A stretch of DNA of 64,000 nucleotides from Motacilla alba alba (GCF_015832195.1 NC_052026.1:9655619-9719618); one strand, 5' to 3'; counted from the stretch's first letter, positions 35,890 to 49,700 are shown. Notes: generated from the sequence alone by a model not told the origin. Numbers and translations: made by a program.

Positions 35890-38800
35890 TCAGTCATTTC
35901 AACAGAAAGACATCTGCATGCAAAGCCAAAAAATATCTTTAAAACTTTCCCTTTTGTACTAAAAATATTTTTAAAAAAAATGTTAAACATTTTGGTCCCT
36001 TTTGGGATAGGTTTAATGCATAAATAACTCTTTGGGTGCAAGAATTTCAAAACTACTATTTTAGTATTCATTCATGCACAGCTCTCTGGTATGTAAATGA
36101 AGCAATTTTCTCATGTGGTCTTTCTGCTCCCTTTTTCTACTTCTCACTTGCACAATGACTAAGCTCCAGTGCCTAATGTGTCCTTGTCACTATCAGAGAT
36201 GTACCTCCACCTCCATTCTCCAACTCAAAGGGGACAAGGTGCACATTGCACCCAAATTAAGTCAAAGTTTTTTTTCCAATTTCCTCTTGAACACTTTTCC
36301 TTCTTTCCTTCCAGACTCTTCCTGAGGCACAGCTCTCACATCTAACTTGCTTTTTACATTTCCTAGCATTTTGCCATTTTATTATTTTGCTCTGTTTTCA
36401 AAGATTTATGTGCTGAACTTTTAAGAATATCATTAATCATGCCCAATAGGATTTTCTTGTAATACTGCTAAAAAGCAAATATTATGCTCATTACATAAAA
36501 AATAAATTAAGAAAGTTAGTGAAAAATGGGGTTGAGTACCGAGTCTAGAACATTATCAAAAAAAAGAATTTTGTGTAGGATTGGATCTTCTGCAAAGCAT
36601 TTTTCATTGCATTAGCTGGCAACACAACCACTTCTCTCTGAATAATGGATTGCAGCAAGCATACTTGAAAACCCATTATAGGAGTGACTTAAATATTGTA
36701 TTCTAAATATAGAAATCAAGTGGAATCATTTGAAAGGGAAACATAATTTTGACAAGAAAATAAGTATATTAAGGTTGACAGAGTAAAGCAGGTCTGCTCT
36801 TTGTCATCTAATATTCCCATGATTGCTGAGGTACCTGCAGCACAGCAGAATTTGATGACTAATGGAGCAGTGGGTGTTTTTCAGCTTTCTGCAGCTTGTG
36901 CTGATGTAGTTATGGTTGTCATTGGAAGTATCCTTCCTGAGCTTATGATTGTGGTCAGACTGTAACTGTTAAGGGATATGAGACACTTATATTGTCTCTA
37001 TTTTGGTGCAAATCAATTCAACAAAAACTTGATTCAGAGGTCTATCTTTGTTCTATCCTTTCTTGCTGTTTGCTTTTCTGGTGTTACAGTGAGATAGTGT
37101 GATGGTAAATCTGACCCTGAATATTTAACCAGCAAAAACTGTTGAGCAGTAAGTAAAAAGCATTGTTGGAGAGAGGCGTATCTGGAAACGAAAAGCATTT
37201 CATCCCCAATGCACTTTGAGAAGATCACATATTTAATCAGCCTTGCCTTGGAAAGTGTGTTACTTTTAATCAGCATCACTGAGTACAACAGACAGATTTT
37301 TTGCATGGTCAAATGTTACAGATTTAGAAAAAAAAGAAATAAATTAAAAACCCTAACATGCTTCTATGAACCTAAAGGCCCATTGAATACCCTAATATAT
37401 GAAAGTGCACAAATCTCCCAGGGGTGCCACAGTAGACCTGGGGTTATGTATAAAGAGGAAATAGATTGCATCTCTCTTATCAGTTCTTATGTTAGCTGCT
37501 GGTTTGTTGCAGCTGTAGTAATGCAGCAAATATGGCCACTGCTACTCTGTTGAAAGAGGATCTTTATAAATTCCAGTTGTCAACATGAAATCAATTCTGC
37601 TATGGGCAAAAGAGTGCTTCATCATTCCAATATTTGCACTCAGCTAACCCATATCCACGGGCTGTATGTGTCTTCATTTATTTATTTATTTGGAACTGGG
37701 ACTACAACACGTTTTCAGCCCAACACTATGGATCTGTGCCAAAATTGCATAAAGGTTGTGCAGTGAATTTTTCTAAGTAAATGAGTCTTTCAAATTCAAT
37801 GAGAGAACAAAGCCTCTAACTGGTGCAATGTGGATTCAATCTGAGCCATGCTTTCCAGTCAAAGAACAAATGATATATCATTAATTAAAGACAAAAAATG
37901 GGAAGAGAAATGATGATTACATATCTTGACGTTCCATAATGATTTTTTCTGTGTCTTACACCTATGGTAAATAAGCCAAGCACTCAGTAGCAATAGAGGA
38001 AAAAAAAAAAAAGCCTTCAGTTTGCAATTTCTTTTTCTATAGTCTTTCTTCTTCCAGTGAAAGTGTCTATAAAATTTTTAAAGGAAAGTAGGTTGCTAAA
38101 ATGTACTTAATTTGCCATGATAGATTGAGTCCATGCTTCAGTGACTGTAATTGAATCTGTGACCTATTTCTTTAGTAAAGTAGAAATAGTCTCTTGGGTT
38201 TTTGTCACTACCATCTTTTAATGAAATTCAAAGAGACTGTCAAAACGTCTACACTTTTTCCAGTAGTTGTTAATGTTATTACTTTACAATTTGTTACTTT
38301 TTAATTAATCTTAATAAACGTGTACACAGTCTACCTGGCAGTTGGAAATGGTAGACATCAATTCATCACTGTCACAGTGTAAAGCAAAATTAACAGGACA
38401 GAAAGGGCTTTAAATGCAATAGAATATCTAGACACATATTGGTTCTACTTACACATACTTTATATCTCCAATTTACAGGGTCTGTGCATTACAGCAGTCC
38501 CACAGCTGAAGTTAAAGGGTCTGTCAGCATTTTAATCATAAACCCAGACTATTTCCAAGACATTGAAACTCAGAACTGAATTCAGTAGGGGGATTCCCAG
38601 GCCAGGAATACTCCACTCTGCCACCTATTTCCTTCACCGCAAGGAGATACTCTCAGTACATTTCAGACATTTAGAACATCACACCACAGGAACCTGGGAC
38701 ATCACCCAGGGTTGGGGGATGTCCTGACTCCACACTCAGATGAGATAAACCCTACTTTTCTCACTCAGTGTTTCCAATGGGAATGTAAAAGGCAAGTGGG

Positions 38801-39450
38801 ACAGAAAGGGGGAGCTTTTATCTTGCCTCCCAGTCCTGACAGATGGGGAAGTAGAGCAAAACCTTCCTGCCCTACAGTCCAGACATGGCCTTACTGTCTC
38901 AATATGAGTCTCAATATGAGCTCTTTAGCTTGATTTTTTTCTGATACATCAGTATCTAGGAAAAGTCACTCTGTCAGTTCTTCCTTCATCAAGGATTGTG
39001 GCATCACTAGCTTGTGTTGATGAGGAGCTGGGAATAATCTTAAAGACAATCAGGTGCAATGTTTTTCTTGTATTATGTTTAAGCCTGTAAGTGCTGATTT
39101 ATGCTCAATATTGCAGCTGCCCACGGGCAGCTTGAGGCTGGCATTCACATCAGAGAGGGTCTTCAACAGAACAGCAAAAAGCAGCCCATGGGGCTGGGGG
39201 GCAGCTTCCTCATTGTATGGTCATAATAAAGATGTTATTCATATAAAACTGAGACCTACAAGAGGCTGATACCTCACCTTTACCTATGCTCTAGCTGACT
39301 TTCACTTATTTCTCAAATAATTGAAAAACTTTGTTTCCACAAAGCTGCACTTTTTAGTGAGAATTAAACCAACAGTCAAACCAACCTCAAAGTTCCATAG
39401 AAGAGATTACCTCCATTTAAAAAGTGAGGTGACTTTCACTTTTGAAAGTA
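35890..39450. other. Unique non-coding stretch
   Basis: AT-rich. A run of 13 A lies at 38000-38012. A perfect 12-base tandem duplication (TCTCAATATGAG) occupies 38897-38920. The frame 37209-37553 (114 codons) has no domain I recognise. Confidence 0.6.
38897..38920 (+). repeat. Perfect 12-bp tandem duplication
   Basis: TCTCAATATGAG occurs twice in direct succession. It is in-frame within a short open frame (repeating Leu-Asn-Met-Ser), but that frame has no other coding character. Confidence 0.9.
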
Positions 39451-39455
39451 ATAGG

Positions 39456-39499
39456 TATATATATATATATATATATACATACACACACACACACACACA
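39456..39499 (+). repeat. Compound (TA)n(CA)n microsatellite
   Basis: Eleven TA repeats (39456-39477), a short ACATAC junction, then about nine AC repeats (39481-39499). The order is the reverse of the array at 23888. Confidence 0.95.
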
Positions 39500-42400
39500 G
39501 AGTACCAGATCACTAGGGTACATTTTCTCAGAGGAGGTATCATTGACAACGACATCCATATGGAGTCACTAACATGATGGACTATAATGGCTTGAAAGCA
39601 GTCATTATGCTCTATTAGGATACACAAACAAAGCAGATTCCCTCAGCAGACCTTGGTATGCTTCAAAGCTATTACACTCCAGAAGAACTAAATCTGCATT
39701 TTAATTACCGTCAAGTTGCTTGAGTTTTACCCAATCTACTGGATATTATTATCCTAAACATAATAAGGATTTAAACAAAGAAAAGTAATAAAAAATTAAA
39801 TAAAAAAGTGTAGCTGCCAATTTGAAGTTAAAGATATTAACTAAAGATATCAGAGACGAATTTTCAAAAGGTTACAACCTAACCTCTCTTTCTATGAGCA
39901 GTTTTCTATCCACAGATAACAACAGGAAAAAAGGCAGGCTACAGTGCCACATTAATTGGTAGTGAGGTGCACACAAAGATTTAGAAATTTTCCTTCTCAT
40001 TTGCATTTAACTATCAGGCTTGCAGTTTTGTAAGTCCACCAAACTTCCTTCTTCTTTAGAAAGTGAAGTTGGATGGGGAAAACAGTGACTGAGGTGCTGA
40101 TACCAAGTGCTGCTACAGTGACTGACACAGCCAAGACCCCACATTCATTGACCTGATGTTTCACTCCAACTAGAACCACCTGCTTGCTGCTGACCTAAAT
40201 CAGGCTCGTCAACTTCCACCTGATCTTCAGCAGATCTTCCATAAACACATCAAGCAACCTCCAATCCCAGCACCAATGAAGCACAGGTGAGTATGTTCAT
40301 AGGAAAATTTTCTATTAAGTCCAGGAATGGTTAAAAGAAGGTATAATTTGGGGGATGAATGGACAGAGTCCCACAGAGTCCCCAGGATATTTCCAGTACC
40401 TCAGAAAAGCCTATCACAGACTTTCTGTCTCTTCCTGACATGCCCTTCAGTTCTGTGAAATCACAGATGCCCAGAGTCAGAAAAGCACTTAAGCTAGAGA
40501 AATGTACCTCCTGGATGACAGAGAAACCCTAAATGCATTTAATATATTTTCACTTGGAGAAACAGTGCACAAATGTCTAGTTAGAAAAAAAAAATCCTTT
40601 TAGTGGCTCCTGAGGGTTTAAACACTTCTGAAGAGATTTGCATACAATTTTTTAAAAGACTAATGGCTCATTAAATGATGAAAAGATTCTATTAAGATGT
40701 AGAATGGAGATGAAAGTTATTAATTTCAAAGAAACAAGACTATATTTGTTAGGAAACTTTAGCAAACTTTTTTTTTTTTTAAAGTTACTATTGCAGGAAT
40801 CTTACTAATGTCCTTTTCCAAAAATTAAGTTGGTAAATTAATTTCCAAAGTCATATTCAAAAAGCTGGGCTGGGCATTTTGGAGCTCAACGATTCCAGCC
40901 CTACAGAACACAAAGAGGCTGAGGTTCCCTGCCTTGAGTCTGCATGGAAAGATGGATCACATGGCTGGCTTCTGCCCAGAAAAAGAAGAAAGGCTGCTTT
41001 ACACCAGATTTTAGTATGTAAAACATTTTTCAAAGTAAATAAACACAAGAAACTTTGGATAAAAATGAGAAACTCAAGAGAAGATAAAACTTTGTCAATG
41101 CAGTTTGTATATATCCCCCATAGAATGGAAGAACATTAGAAGAACAGTATATTAGCTATCAATCAATACATTAAACTAATGAAGAGAGATTTTTACCATG
41201 TTCACATTTTTTGAAGGATTATTTAAGCCACAATCTTCCTGGCATACTGTTAGTAATCTAACAGAAATGGATCAACAGTATCCAAAATAAACCTTGAAGA
41301 GAAGAATGAAATCAGACTAAAAACTTGTCAGTAGAAGTCAGTAGACTTGTCAGTAGAAGTCCTGTGCTTCCAAGGAAGATTGACAATATTATTCAATTTC
41401 AGCTTTATCTCAGTAATTTTATCTAGATTCCAGACTCACAAGGCTTTGAACATATGTAAATTAAATCTCCTGAAGGGAAACTGATACATATACATAAATG
41501 TGAATGATTTGAAAAACAAATAGAATAGTAGCAAGAATCAAAACTGCCAAATTCTCCATCACACCTAGAATCATTCTATAACAGTCTAGAAGAAATGCAA
41601 AGGGAGAAGTGCAGAAAAGCCCCCACCATAAAGGGTGAGTGGGGTTATATTTCTTCAATTATGAAAATCTAAATGCACATAATTAGGTATCTGAAAATCT
41701 TTTGCCAGCCTTTGAAAAGATAGCAAGGTAATTCAAGAAAAGGAAGTGAATAGGAGTAAGTAATACAACTGTCTGCAGAACACAAATGCCACAGCTACAA
41801 TTTCCAGGCACAGGGGACAAAATGGAGAAATGAGTTCTTAAAATAACATTGGTGTGTTACAGCTCTGCACAGACATTAGCATTTTTATATAAAATGAATT
41901 AGTGATTAGGTCTGGATACAATTCTGCAACATAGAGTTCTAAAGCACACCCATAGCTCTTCTGGAGGATCCTCATGTGTATCATCCTCTTGTGCCACTGA
42001 CTTCAGTGAGGGTGAAAACATGTCAAGATCTCAAAGAACCCACTTGGCAAATGTAGTAAAGAGTGGAGGTTTGGTGCTCTTGTTTGTTTTAAACAAATAA
42101 GAATTATTTACTTCATATGCATTTAGAGCACATGAAACCTGTGTTCTGATCTGGAAACAGCATCTTACGTGATTTGGAGGGAGAGAGATAGTCATTACTG
42201 CTTGAATAACTCCCAAAATTAAACTCTCTGGGATTGAATCTTCTGAAAATGCAAAGAATGAGGGTGATAGAAGAATCACACTGTGTTACATAGTGATGTT
42301 CAAACCTTGCATGTAAAGAGAGCCAGAGAATGCATTAAGAATCTAGAAAACCTCCCAATTAAACTTTTTCTCCTCCTTTTAGAGACTTTGAAAGTTAAAC

Positions 42401-43330
42401 TAGGTTCCATACTGCAAGAATCTCAATGGAAGGGTGAAATATTTTCATGTCTTGCAATGGATAAAAAACATTTGGCAGCTGGTCAAAAGTTTAGGAGAAG
42501 CTGCACGAAGCACAACAAGATGAATAGAAAAGATGCCTTGGAGCAGTGAAATGGAACAACAGGAGTTGGGAAAGGTCATTCACAACAGTAAAACTACTGA
42601 ACATTTTAATCACAGCCTGGTTCTCTGCTGCTCTCAGCCTTATTTCACTGTCATTTGTACCAGTGTAAAATGGGTGCAAGACGTTGTTCAAACACTATTT
42701 CACACCCACTTTTGCTGCTGTTAACTACCACTGTAAGGTGTGAGGCAATGGCTTATCCAGCTCCAGTTTTGCAGCAGTCACAAAGCTTTGGGTCAGTGGG
42801 AATGCAACTTCACAAAAATATATTCAATTAAACTGTACTTTACACAGAAGTTGACATTTGAAAAGAAATAGAAAAGAAAGGGTCTTTCATGCATTATAAA
42901 TATTATTTCTGAAACTGTGCACATATTTTTACTCTAAAGGCCCCCCAAATGCCACCACTAACATCCTAAAATAGGTGAGTAGAGACAAAATACCGCTCTC
43001 ATCAAATCCCTATTTGAAAAAAGAGATTTAGGGATGATATAAAAGTCACAAGAAGACAAATTCAAGAAGTGGTTGATTGATTTTTCTAGACATTCCAAAG
43101 CATTTTAATTCTTAGAAGTGTCATTAAGGGTTTTTGTTGTGATCTGAAGAAAACCAAAGTGGATTCCAGGGGTAAAAAAACCTCAGAGAAATCAGTGAGG
43201 AGGTTTTGTATACATAGATTTTGCATCCACTGAAGCATGTCTTTTTAGGTCTTAGAGAGGGATCTAACAGAACTGGCTTGCATTTCATTGGAAATAAATA
43301 TGTTAATGGCATTCCAAATGTAGGTTGAAT
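39500..43330. other. Unique non-coding stretch
   Basis: A run of 13 T lies at 40768-40780, and a 22-base direct repeat with nested shorter copies lies at 41323-41360. Frames such as 40879-41139 begin at TTG and lack domains. No interspersed repeat is recognised. Confidence 0.6.
41323..41360 (+). repeat. Nested 22-bp direct duplication
   Basis: The 16-base word ACTTGTCAGTAGAAGT occurs at 41323 and 41345. Inside, GTCAGTAGA appears three times (41327, 41337, 41349). A 10-base duplication followed by a 22-base one would explain this. Confidence 0.85.
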
Positions 43331-43334
43331 AGGG

Positions 43335-43605
43335 AATGTAGTAATAGGACAAGGGGTAATGACTTTAAATTGAAAAAGGGTGGATTTAGATTAGATAGAT
43401 TAGATTCTCTGTGAGAGTGGTGAGGCCCTGGCACAGGTTGCCCATAAAAGCTTTGGCTGTCCCATCCCTGAAGGCATCCAAGGACAGGTTGGGTGGGGCT
43501 CTGAGCAATGTGGGATAGTGGAAGGTGTCCCTGCCCACAGCAGGGGGTTGGAATGAGATATTTTTAAAGTCATTTCCAACCCAAACCATTCTATGATTCT
43601 ATGAT
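43335..43605 (+). mobile_element. CR1 LINE, 3' fragment with ATTCTATG tail
   Basis: A clear songbird-type CR1 3' end: 'aataggacaaggggtaatg', 'gggtggatttagattagat', 'gagagtggtgaggccctgg', 'ggcatccaaggacaggttg', 'ggaaggtgtccctgcccac', 'tttccaacccaaaccattc', and two perfect ATTCTATG octamers (43588-43603). A small deletion with a local GATTAGATAGATTAGAT duplication replaces the expected sequence near 43385-43402. 5'-truncated, no coding region. Confidence 0.96.
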
Positions 43606-43867
43606 AATAGAGCAATAAGTGAAGTCATAATTTCCTTTTACATTTAATTTAAAAATAATGACCACTATTCAAAAAATGCAGCAACAAAAGGTTCATGTAT
43701 TCTTTCAGAGTTCAGAATAATGGGAAAAACCTATTAATTTTAAGGCTCCTTACAACTTTGTCTGTTTTCATTTCCATTTTTGACTGCTATGAAACCAAAG
43801 TGGCTTAGTTTATGTCTAGCCCAAGAGTTTAATAGATGAATAGAAATAAAGAGAGAGTAGAGCTGCA

Positions 43868-44108
43868 ATGTGAGGTGCCAGGTGAGGGTCTGACTCTTTT
43901 CTCAGGTAAAAATGACAGAACAAGAGGAAAAGGCCTCAAGTTCCTCCAGAGCAGGTTTAGAATAGATATTAGGAAAAATTTCTTCACTGAAAGGGTGGTG
44001 TGGTTGGAATAGGCTGCCCAGGGAAGTGCTGAAATCACTGTCCCTGGAAGTATTCAAAAGTGTATCAATGACCTTAGAGGTCTTTCACAACCCCAATGAT
44101 TCTATGAT
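43868..44108 (+). mobile_element. CR1 LINE, 3' fragment, internally deleted
   Basis: Recognisable blocks are 'gacagaacaagaggaaaagg', 'aatttcttcactgaaagggt', 'ggaataggctgcccaggga', 'atcactgtccctggaagt', then an internal deletion before 'ccttagaggtctttcacaac' and one ATTCTATG octamer (44099-44106). It is the same strand as the neighbour at 43335, separated by about 260 bases of unrelated DNA, and differs in sequence, so it is a separate insertion of another subfamily. Confidence 0.94.
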
Positions 44109-44109
44109 G

Positions 44110-46500
44110 CTTTCTTTCCTGCATCATTATGAGTATCATGAGAATTACTCACAGTACAAACACTATTTTGATGTATTTGCATTATTTTCTCTTTCTATCA
44201 ACAGAAAATGGAATACATTTAATGACAGATATCACACTAAGAGTCAGGAGTACACATCCCCGAAGAGCTGGGAAATGTACTGCATTATTTCCTCCTTTTA
44301 TTTCCACCAAATAAGTGACAGTCCCAAAAGCTCACTCAACACTTGATTCTGCCTTTTAAGTTTGTTCCTTTCATTACCTGACAAGGTGTATCTGCTGCAC
44401 ATTGAAAAGTTACTTCCATCTCTCTGGTATGAATTTTACATGGCTTGGTTTCTTCAGCATTTCCAGCAAACCTAACAATACCAAAAAATTAAATCTAGTA
44501 AATAATTCCTATTTGAGAGAATTTACAAAGTTCTCTGAGTCCACCTGCATGGGCCAGACCTGCACAGGAAAGAAAAAGTGGATTTTACTCCCATCATTAA
44601 AATGTGTGAAGCAACAGCTCTGAACAAAGGACCATTATTTGTCTGCACTGCGGCCAGACAAAAATGTATAAAGAGCCTGGGAATACTCAAAGCCTTGAGT
44701 GTTGTCTCAAATACTTCAGTCTTTCCTTTCCTGTCCAATCTGGTTTGCTGTTTTTCATCACAGGGCAGGTTCCTGACTCACACTGATAGATCCAGAGGAA
44801 ATTTCCATAGCAAATGAGTAACTTAAGCTCAGACACTTGGATATTACTGCATGTTTAATGGTGCTTGGCTGCACTTTTGCTGGGTTATGCAGGGCCACAG
44901 GAAAGAAGTCACGTTTCAAAAAGTGGCAGAATCTGGCTCTTAACCATATTCTTTCTTTAGAACTTGGTTTCATAAATGCTCCTCCAAATTCCTGCAATGG
45001 TTTGTGATGATCCTGAGCAGTAAAAAATTGGCTCCACAAAGTTTTCTTGGTCCTCTACCTCATTTCCCTCCTTCTTGTAAGAGCTGTCATTCCCTATTTT
45101 GTTTTGAAACATTCATGGTATCTTTTTTCCTTTCTGGGTTCAACAAGTGCTGTGGAGTATTCCAGAGGGATTTCCTCATGCAAGCATTTTTATTCCTATC
45201 TCTAGCTGTTTTGCCACTAAACAAACTGGTTTTACAAGTCCCCAAAATAACAAAACAGCATATATGATCTGATTATTTTACGATTATCAAAAAAAGAGAT
45301 TATTTTTAGAATGAAGCTGGCATTCATCCTTTAGTTTATATGTAGAATATATATAATATTCTTAAAGACACTTTCATTAATTAATATTTTATCTTATCAA
45401 ATTCTTATACCTAAGATATTAAGCAATAATAAGTACTTTTTTCAGCTGATGCAAAAACAGCCTTTTCTGTGGTCACAGCATTTATATAATTTTCATAAAA
45501 GAATATTCAAGTTTCTGAGTAAATATTGCAATATCAAAGTTTTACTCTCTACACTGGAATCTGTTCATGATTCTACACATGAATATTTTATTCTTCCTTC
45601 AACTTCTCCTTTAAAATGTAATTCTAGGTGTCAGTCTTCTCATTGTGCTGTGTGTAGAGGGTTTGAAAAAAATGCAGACCTTATTTCTCCTAACTCAAAA
45701 CCATTAACCACTCACTTGCTGAAAAAAAAAACCCAAACAAAAACAAACCAGACTAAAGCCACAACAAACTAACAACATTTTGTACATTGAGCTTAAACCA
45801 ACAAACACTACTAAAAACAAGCCCACCTCATCACCTTCTTGTGCAAAGCTTATGTTGTAACTAAAGCTGAAATTGAATTAAACCCCTGTTGTTTCCCGGT
45901 AGACAAGGCAGAATTCAGGCAGTTTTTACTACTGGAATGACTTTACCGTTTTCTCTAGTCATGACAGCTCATAAGTGCATTATGCTCTGGGCTCAGTAAT
46001 CAGGTCACAAGCATCTGTGAGCATGCATTAAGTTTGTGCAAACAACTGTGCTTGGAGGTCAAGCTAGTTGATGTGTGCATACACGTGACTAATGAGCTAT
46101 TTGGCACTGCCCATCCATGAATTCCCTGCTCATACATGGAAAAAGAATCCACAAAATACAGGCATACACCTGCATGCTACCTAATGTTTGATGGCCAGGT
46201 TTTGCCTTCTCACAAAACAACATCTTGTGGTCATTATTTGTGTCTTCAGTAATATTATTACTCCTTATTCACACTGAGAGTGGAATTTGCTTCTTGTCTT
46301 AAAAAGTGAATTTAAGCCTTGAGAATGAAGCTTAACTGTATTTCTTTTAGAAAAATAATCTAGCAGCCCCTTAGAATGAAAATAGCAAAATATTTTCTCC
46401 ACAGAAACTATCTTTGACCTAAATAGAAAGGTAAGTCCATCAAGTGGTCCTTAGTTCTGAGATATTTTTTTGCAACACTATTAAGGAGTGGTTAACCCTG
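44110..46500. other. Unique non-coding stretch
   Basis: AT-rich. It contains the A/C-rich patch at 45721-45775. Frames at 44026-44346 and 45449-45772 have no domains; the first starts inside the CR1 tail and the second ends in the A/C patch. Confidence 0.6.
45721..45775 (+). repeat. A/C-rich low-complexity patch
   Basis: A run of ten A followed by CCCAAAC and CAAAAACAAACC words. It is the same asymmetric character as the tracts at 4801 and 6598. Confidence 0.8.
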
Positions 46501-46502
46501 AT

Positions 46503-46504
<2 letters not shown>

Positions 46505-46533
<29 letters not shown>
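46505..46533 (+). repeat. (AT)n microsatellite
   Basis: About 14.5 uninterrupted AT repeats. Self-complementary, so it can extrude as a cruciform and is a likely sequencing or assembly trouble spot. Confidence 0.97.
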
Positions 46534-46537
<4 letters not shown>

Positions 46538-46712
46538 TATAGACATTAAGAAACTTTTAAGCCATTGTTTTGAGAAGACAATTGGATTACAGCGAACTGA
46601 ACTTTCCCCTTAAAACCAGACAAGGTACTTCATAAGAAACAGACCCCGCATTTAATCTTGGTGAAATGCAATAATTAGGTTTGCAATTCTCATGGAAATA
46701 TTGATAGAAGCT

Positions 46713-46726
46713 ATGCAAATTAATTA
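46713..46726 (+). promoter_or_regulatory. Composite octamer/homeodomain motif
   Basis: ATGCAAAT (the classic POU octamer) is immediately followed by TAATTA (homeodomain core). Another ATAATTAGG word lies 40 bases upstream (about 46671). Such composites occur in developmental enhancers, but AT-rich DNA produces them by chance. No conservation evidence is available here. Confidence 0.35.
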
Positions 46727-46734
46727 GCAAAACA

Positions 46735-49700
46735 AGCAGTTAGTGCAAAAAGGCCAATAGCCTCAATAAATAGCCTTCTCCTACACACTGGTGAGTTGAA
46801 ATAGTTTTTGCAATCAATACTAGAGTAGGTGTAGATCCATCAAATGTACTGCAGCCTGCAAGGTACCTGTGACAGAACAGGGATCCGGGGTCACAGCAGC
46901 CCACACTGACTGTCTGAGCTGATCCACACATCAGCACCAGCCAAGCCCCACACCACAGGTTGTTTCCTTCCCACCAGACATAGAGGAAATATATACTACC
47001 CTGATTAGAGAAAGCTTTATCCAAAAAAATTTCTATCCAGGCCTGAACCTACGGATTCCATAAATGATTTTTTTAACCCTGGAGTAGCTCTGTGTATTTT
47101 TTTATTTAAATCAGAAAAATGACAATGTGTATGTGAATATCTGAAATGTGTGGGACAATGTTACAGGCAAGAAACTGAGTGTCATGCATTTGCACAATTG
47201 CATTCACCCTTTGCTGCAGCATAAAATGTTTGTTATATTTACATTTTGTGTGTTTTCTCACATTATTAATATGATGTCATTTTCTCACAGAGCAATAAAG
47301 ACTAATATTAAAGTCATTTTCAGCCAACACTATCATATGAAAGGAAAAGAGCTAATGGCTATAGAATAAATAACAGTTAAAAGTACACAGTAGGAGGTTC
47401 TCGAAAAATCTGAGGTTTGGGTTTAGATTTTTTCCTGCAGAGATGAGGAATTTCACATTTTTGCTGTTATTTGGCACTATTTGCATAACGTTTTGAGCTA
47501 CAGCTTTTAGTCAGTGCTTTACAGCAGCTTTGCCTCAGACAGCAAATTAATAAGAAAAATCTCTTGTAGGAGCATATCTGAACGTGGTGAATCTCAGAAG
47601 ATGTGCAAAGTCCCTAAATTTCTAATATGATTCTAGATCAGACTTGTGAAAATGCATTTTCACTTCATCCTCCAGGTTCTTGTTCAAGAAGAGAAGAAAG
47701 TCTCTTGAACACAGCATGAAGAAAATGGATGCAAATGAACCTGCAGAATGTTCAGCTCGAAGCTCCTACGTACAGAGCCTGGAATTTGCTTGGTTTTCAA
47801 ACTTACATGTAGAATTAAAACCGCTTTCTTGGCTTAATCCTGTCATTCTGGCAACTCACCACCAAGTAGTGGTGCAGGAGAAACTCTGACCTTGTCCTTG
47901 TCACAGGTTCTTTGATAACTCTGAAGAAAAGCAGCTTCAGTGTTCATCTGGACACAAAATGCAACTTTTCTATTGTGCACCAGAGTTTAATAGGGTTTTT
48001 CTTTCTAGGTAAGACAATAAGGTAATTAGTTATGACAAGATAACCATATGCCAAAGAAAAAAAGAATTCCAAAACTAAACTGGGAATGTATTTTTAAAGA
48101 AAATATGTTACTCAATTAAAATATGTAGTTCAGTTTACATAACTATGAGTCAATTTGTTTCCTTTAGAGAACAAGATGGAAAAGGAAAATAAAAATACTG
48201 TCCACGAGAACTTGGACTGGCATTAAGATATGAAGATTCATAGCTGATCCCCTTCAATGGGTGACAAATCTAGACCAATTTTAAAGTTGAGTACATTAAT
48301 AAAATTTCCTTTTCCTGAGTTTGATATCAGTTATGAGTCAGTTTATTTCTAACTAAAGACCTGCTCAAAATGCTAGGACATGAACACTATAGCTTAACAC
48401 ATTAAACAACTGGGGCACCATTAAAACAAACTTCCTAAAATTTATAGTGATAAAACTATACAATGAAAAGATAAATATAGGCTTCTTCTAATGTTCAAGT
48501 AATCCTTTTTCATTAGTATAGCTGCCATGATTGTGATATTTAACACTTGTATGTCACTTTAAATCTTAAAAAATTGTGTAAGCATTAATTATAAATGAAC
48601 ATTAATAATACACCTCTGTCTAAAGTATTTAAGTATTTATTAACTCTACTTCACGGGCAATATGACAAAGACAATCTCAAATTTCAAACTTCAAATACTA
48701 AAATTTAGGAACCAAATCCTGTATGAGCTTTACATTATTTTCAAAAGCAATGTGAATCAAATATATGACTTGTAATTTAGAGGTTCTAGAGGTTTCACCC
48801 TATCTGAAGATCAGGCTATTTATTCAATACCCAATAGTACTCCAGGTTTAGGACAGCAGCTCAGGACCATACAAGGTAAGCAAAGTACTGATTTGTGATT
48901 CATGTTGCTTAATTTCAGCCCTACAGATGCTTTAGGTGCTCAGTTTATTTTTTTCAGGATGTATCTGTAGTCAACAGGAACTGAAAGATATTTTTGGTTT
49001 AGGTCCTTCTATCTAAAGTGTGTCTAACCTAAGAGAGAAGGAGGAAAAGTAGATGAACATCTCACAGCAGCCATGAAGCACATACAGCCCTAATGTGCAA
49101 GGCATCCACAACAGTTTCTTGCACCCAGCATCAATTCAAAACCAGCAAGGGCAAGTGTGCTCCAAAAGAACTGTGAGATCAGACTGCCACCACAACAAGA
49201 CAATTCTAAGACTGTGCAAGGGGTATGCCTCTCTCCAAAGTGCTTGTTTATTCCAGCAAACAGCTAAATAGTTCTTCTGTGAGGCACTATTTATTTTAAT
49301 AGCTTACTATTATAATAAAAAAATTATTATGCAACAGATGTCTCATAATTAAACTTTAAAAAGCTGCGCATCACAATGCTGTGCAGAAGAGTCCCTTAAA
49401 TACACAATCCAGTGTTCATGTAGAAACAGATTAAATGCTTGGACATGGATTTATCCACACAAAATATTCTTCCAATTGGGCAGATGCATTTTATAATCTA
49501 TATGTATATTATTAAAACTACTATGAAAGGGGTTGATTCTTTATGCATAATCAGTTCCCATTGAATTTAAATTACTTTCAGTAAAGCACCGATGCAGATA
49601 AAATTCTCTAAATGTACAGAATATTAAGCAAATGTTTATATTAAAAAACTGCTTTCAGGTGAAAACGTGCTCAGTGAAGCACAACCCCCATAGTGCCCTG

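Noticed and set aside
40879..41139. 86-codon plus-strand frame with a basic middle
   Set aside because: It starts at TTG, has no ATG in its first half, no domain and no splice or promoter support.
47680..47889. Possible exon after a CCTCCAG acceptor-like site
   Set aside because: No ATG start, no convincing donor, and no recognisable protein content.
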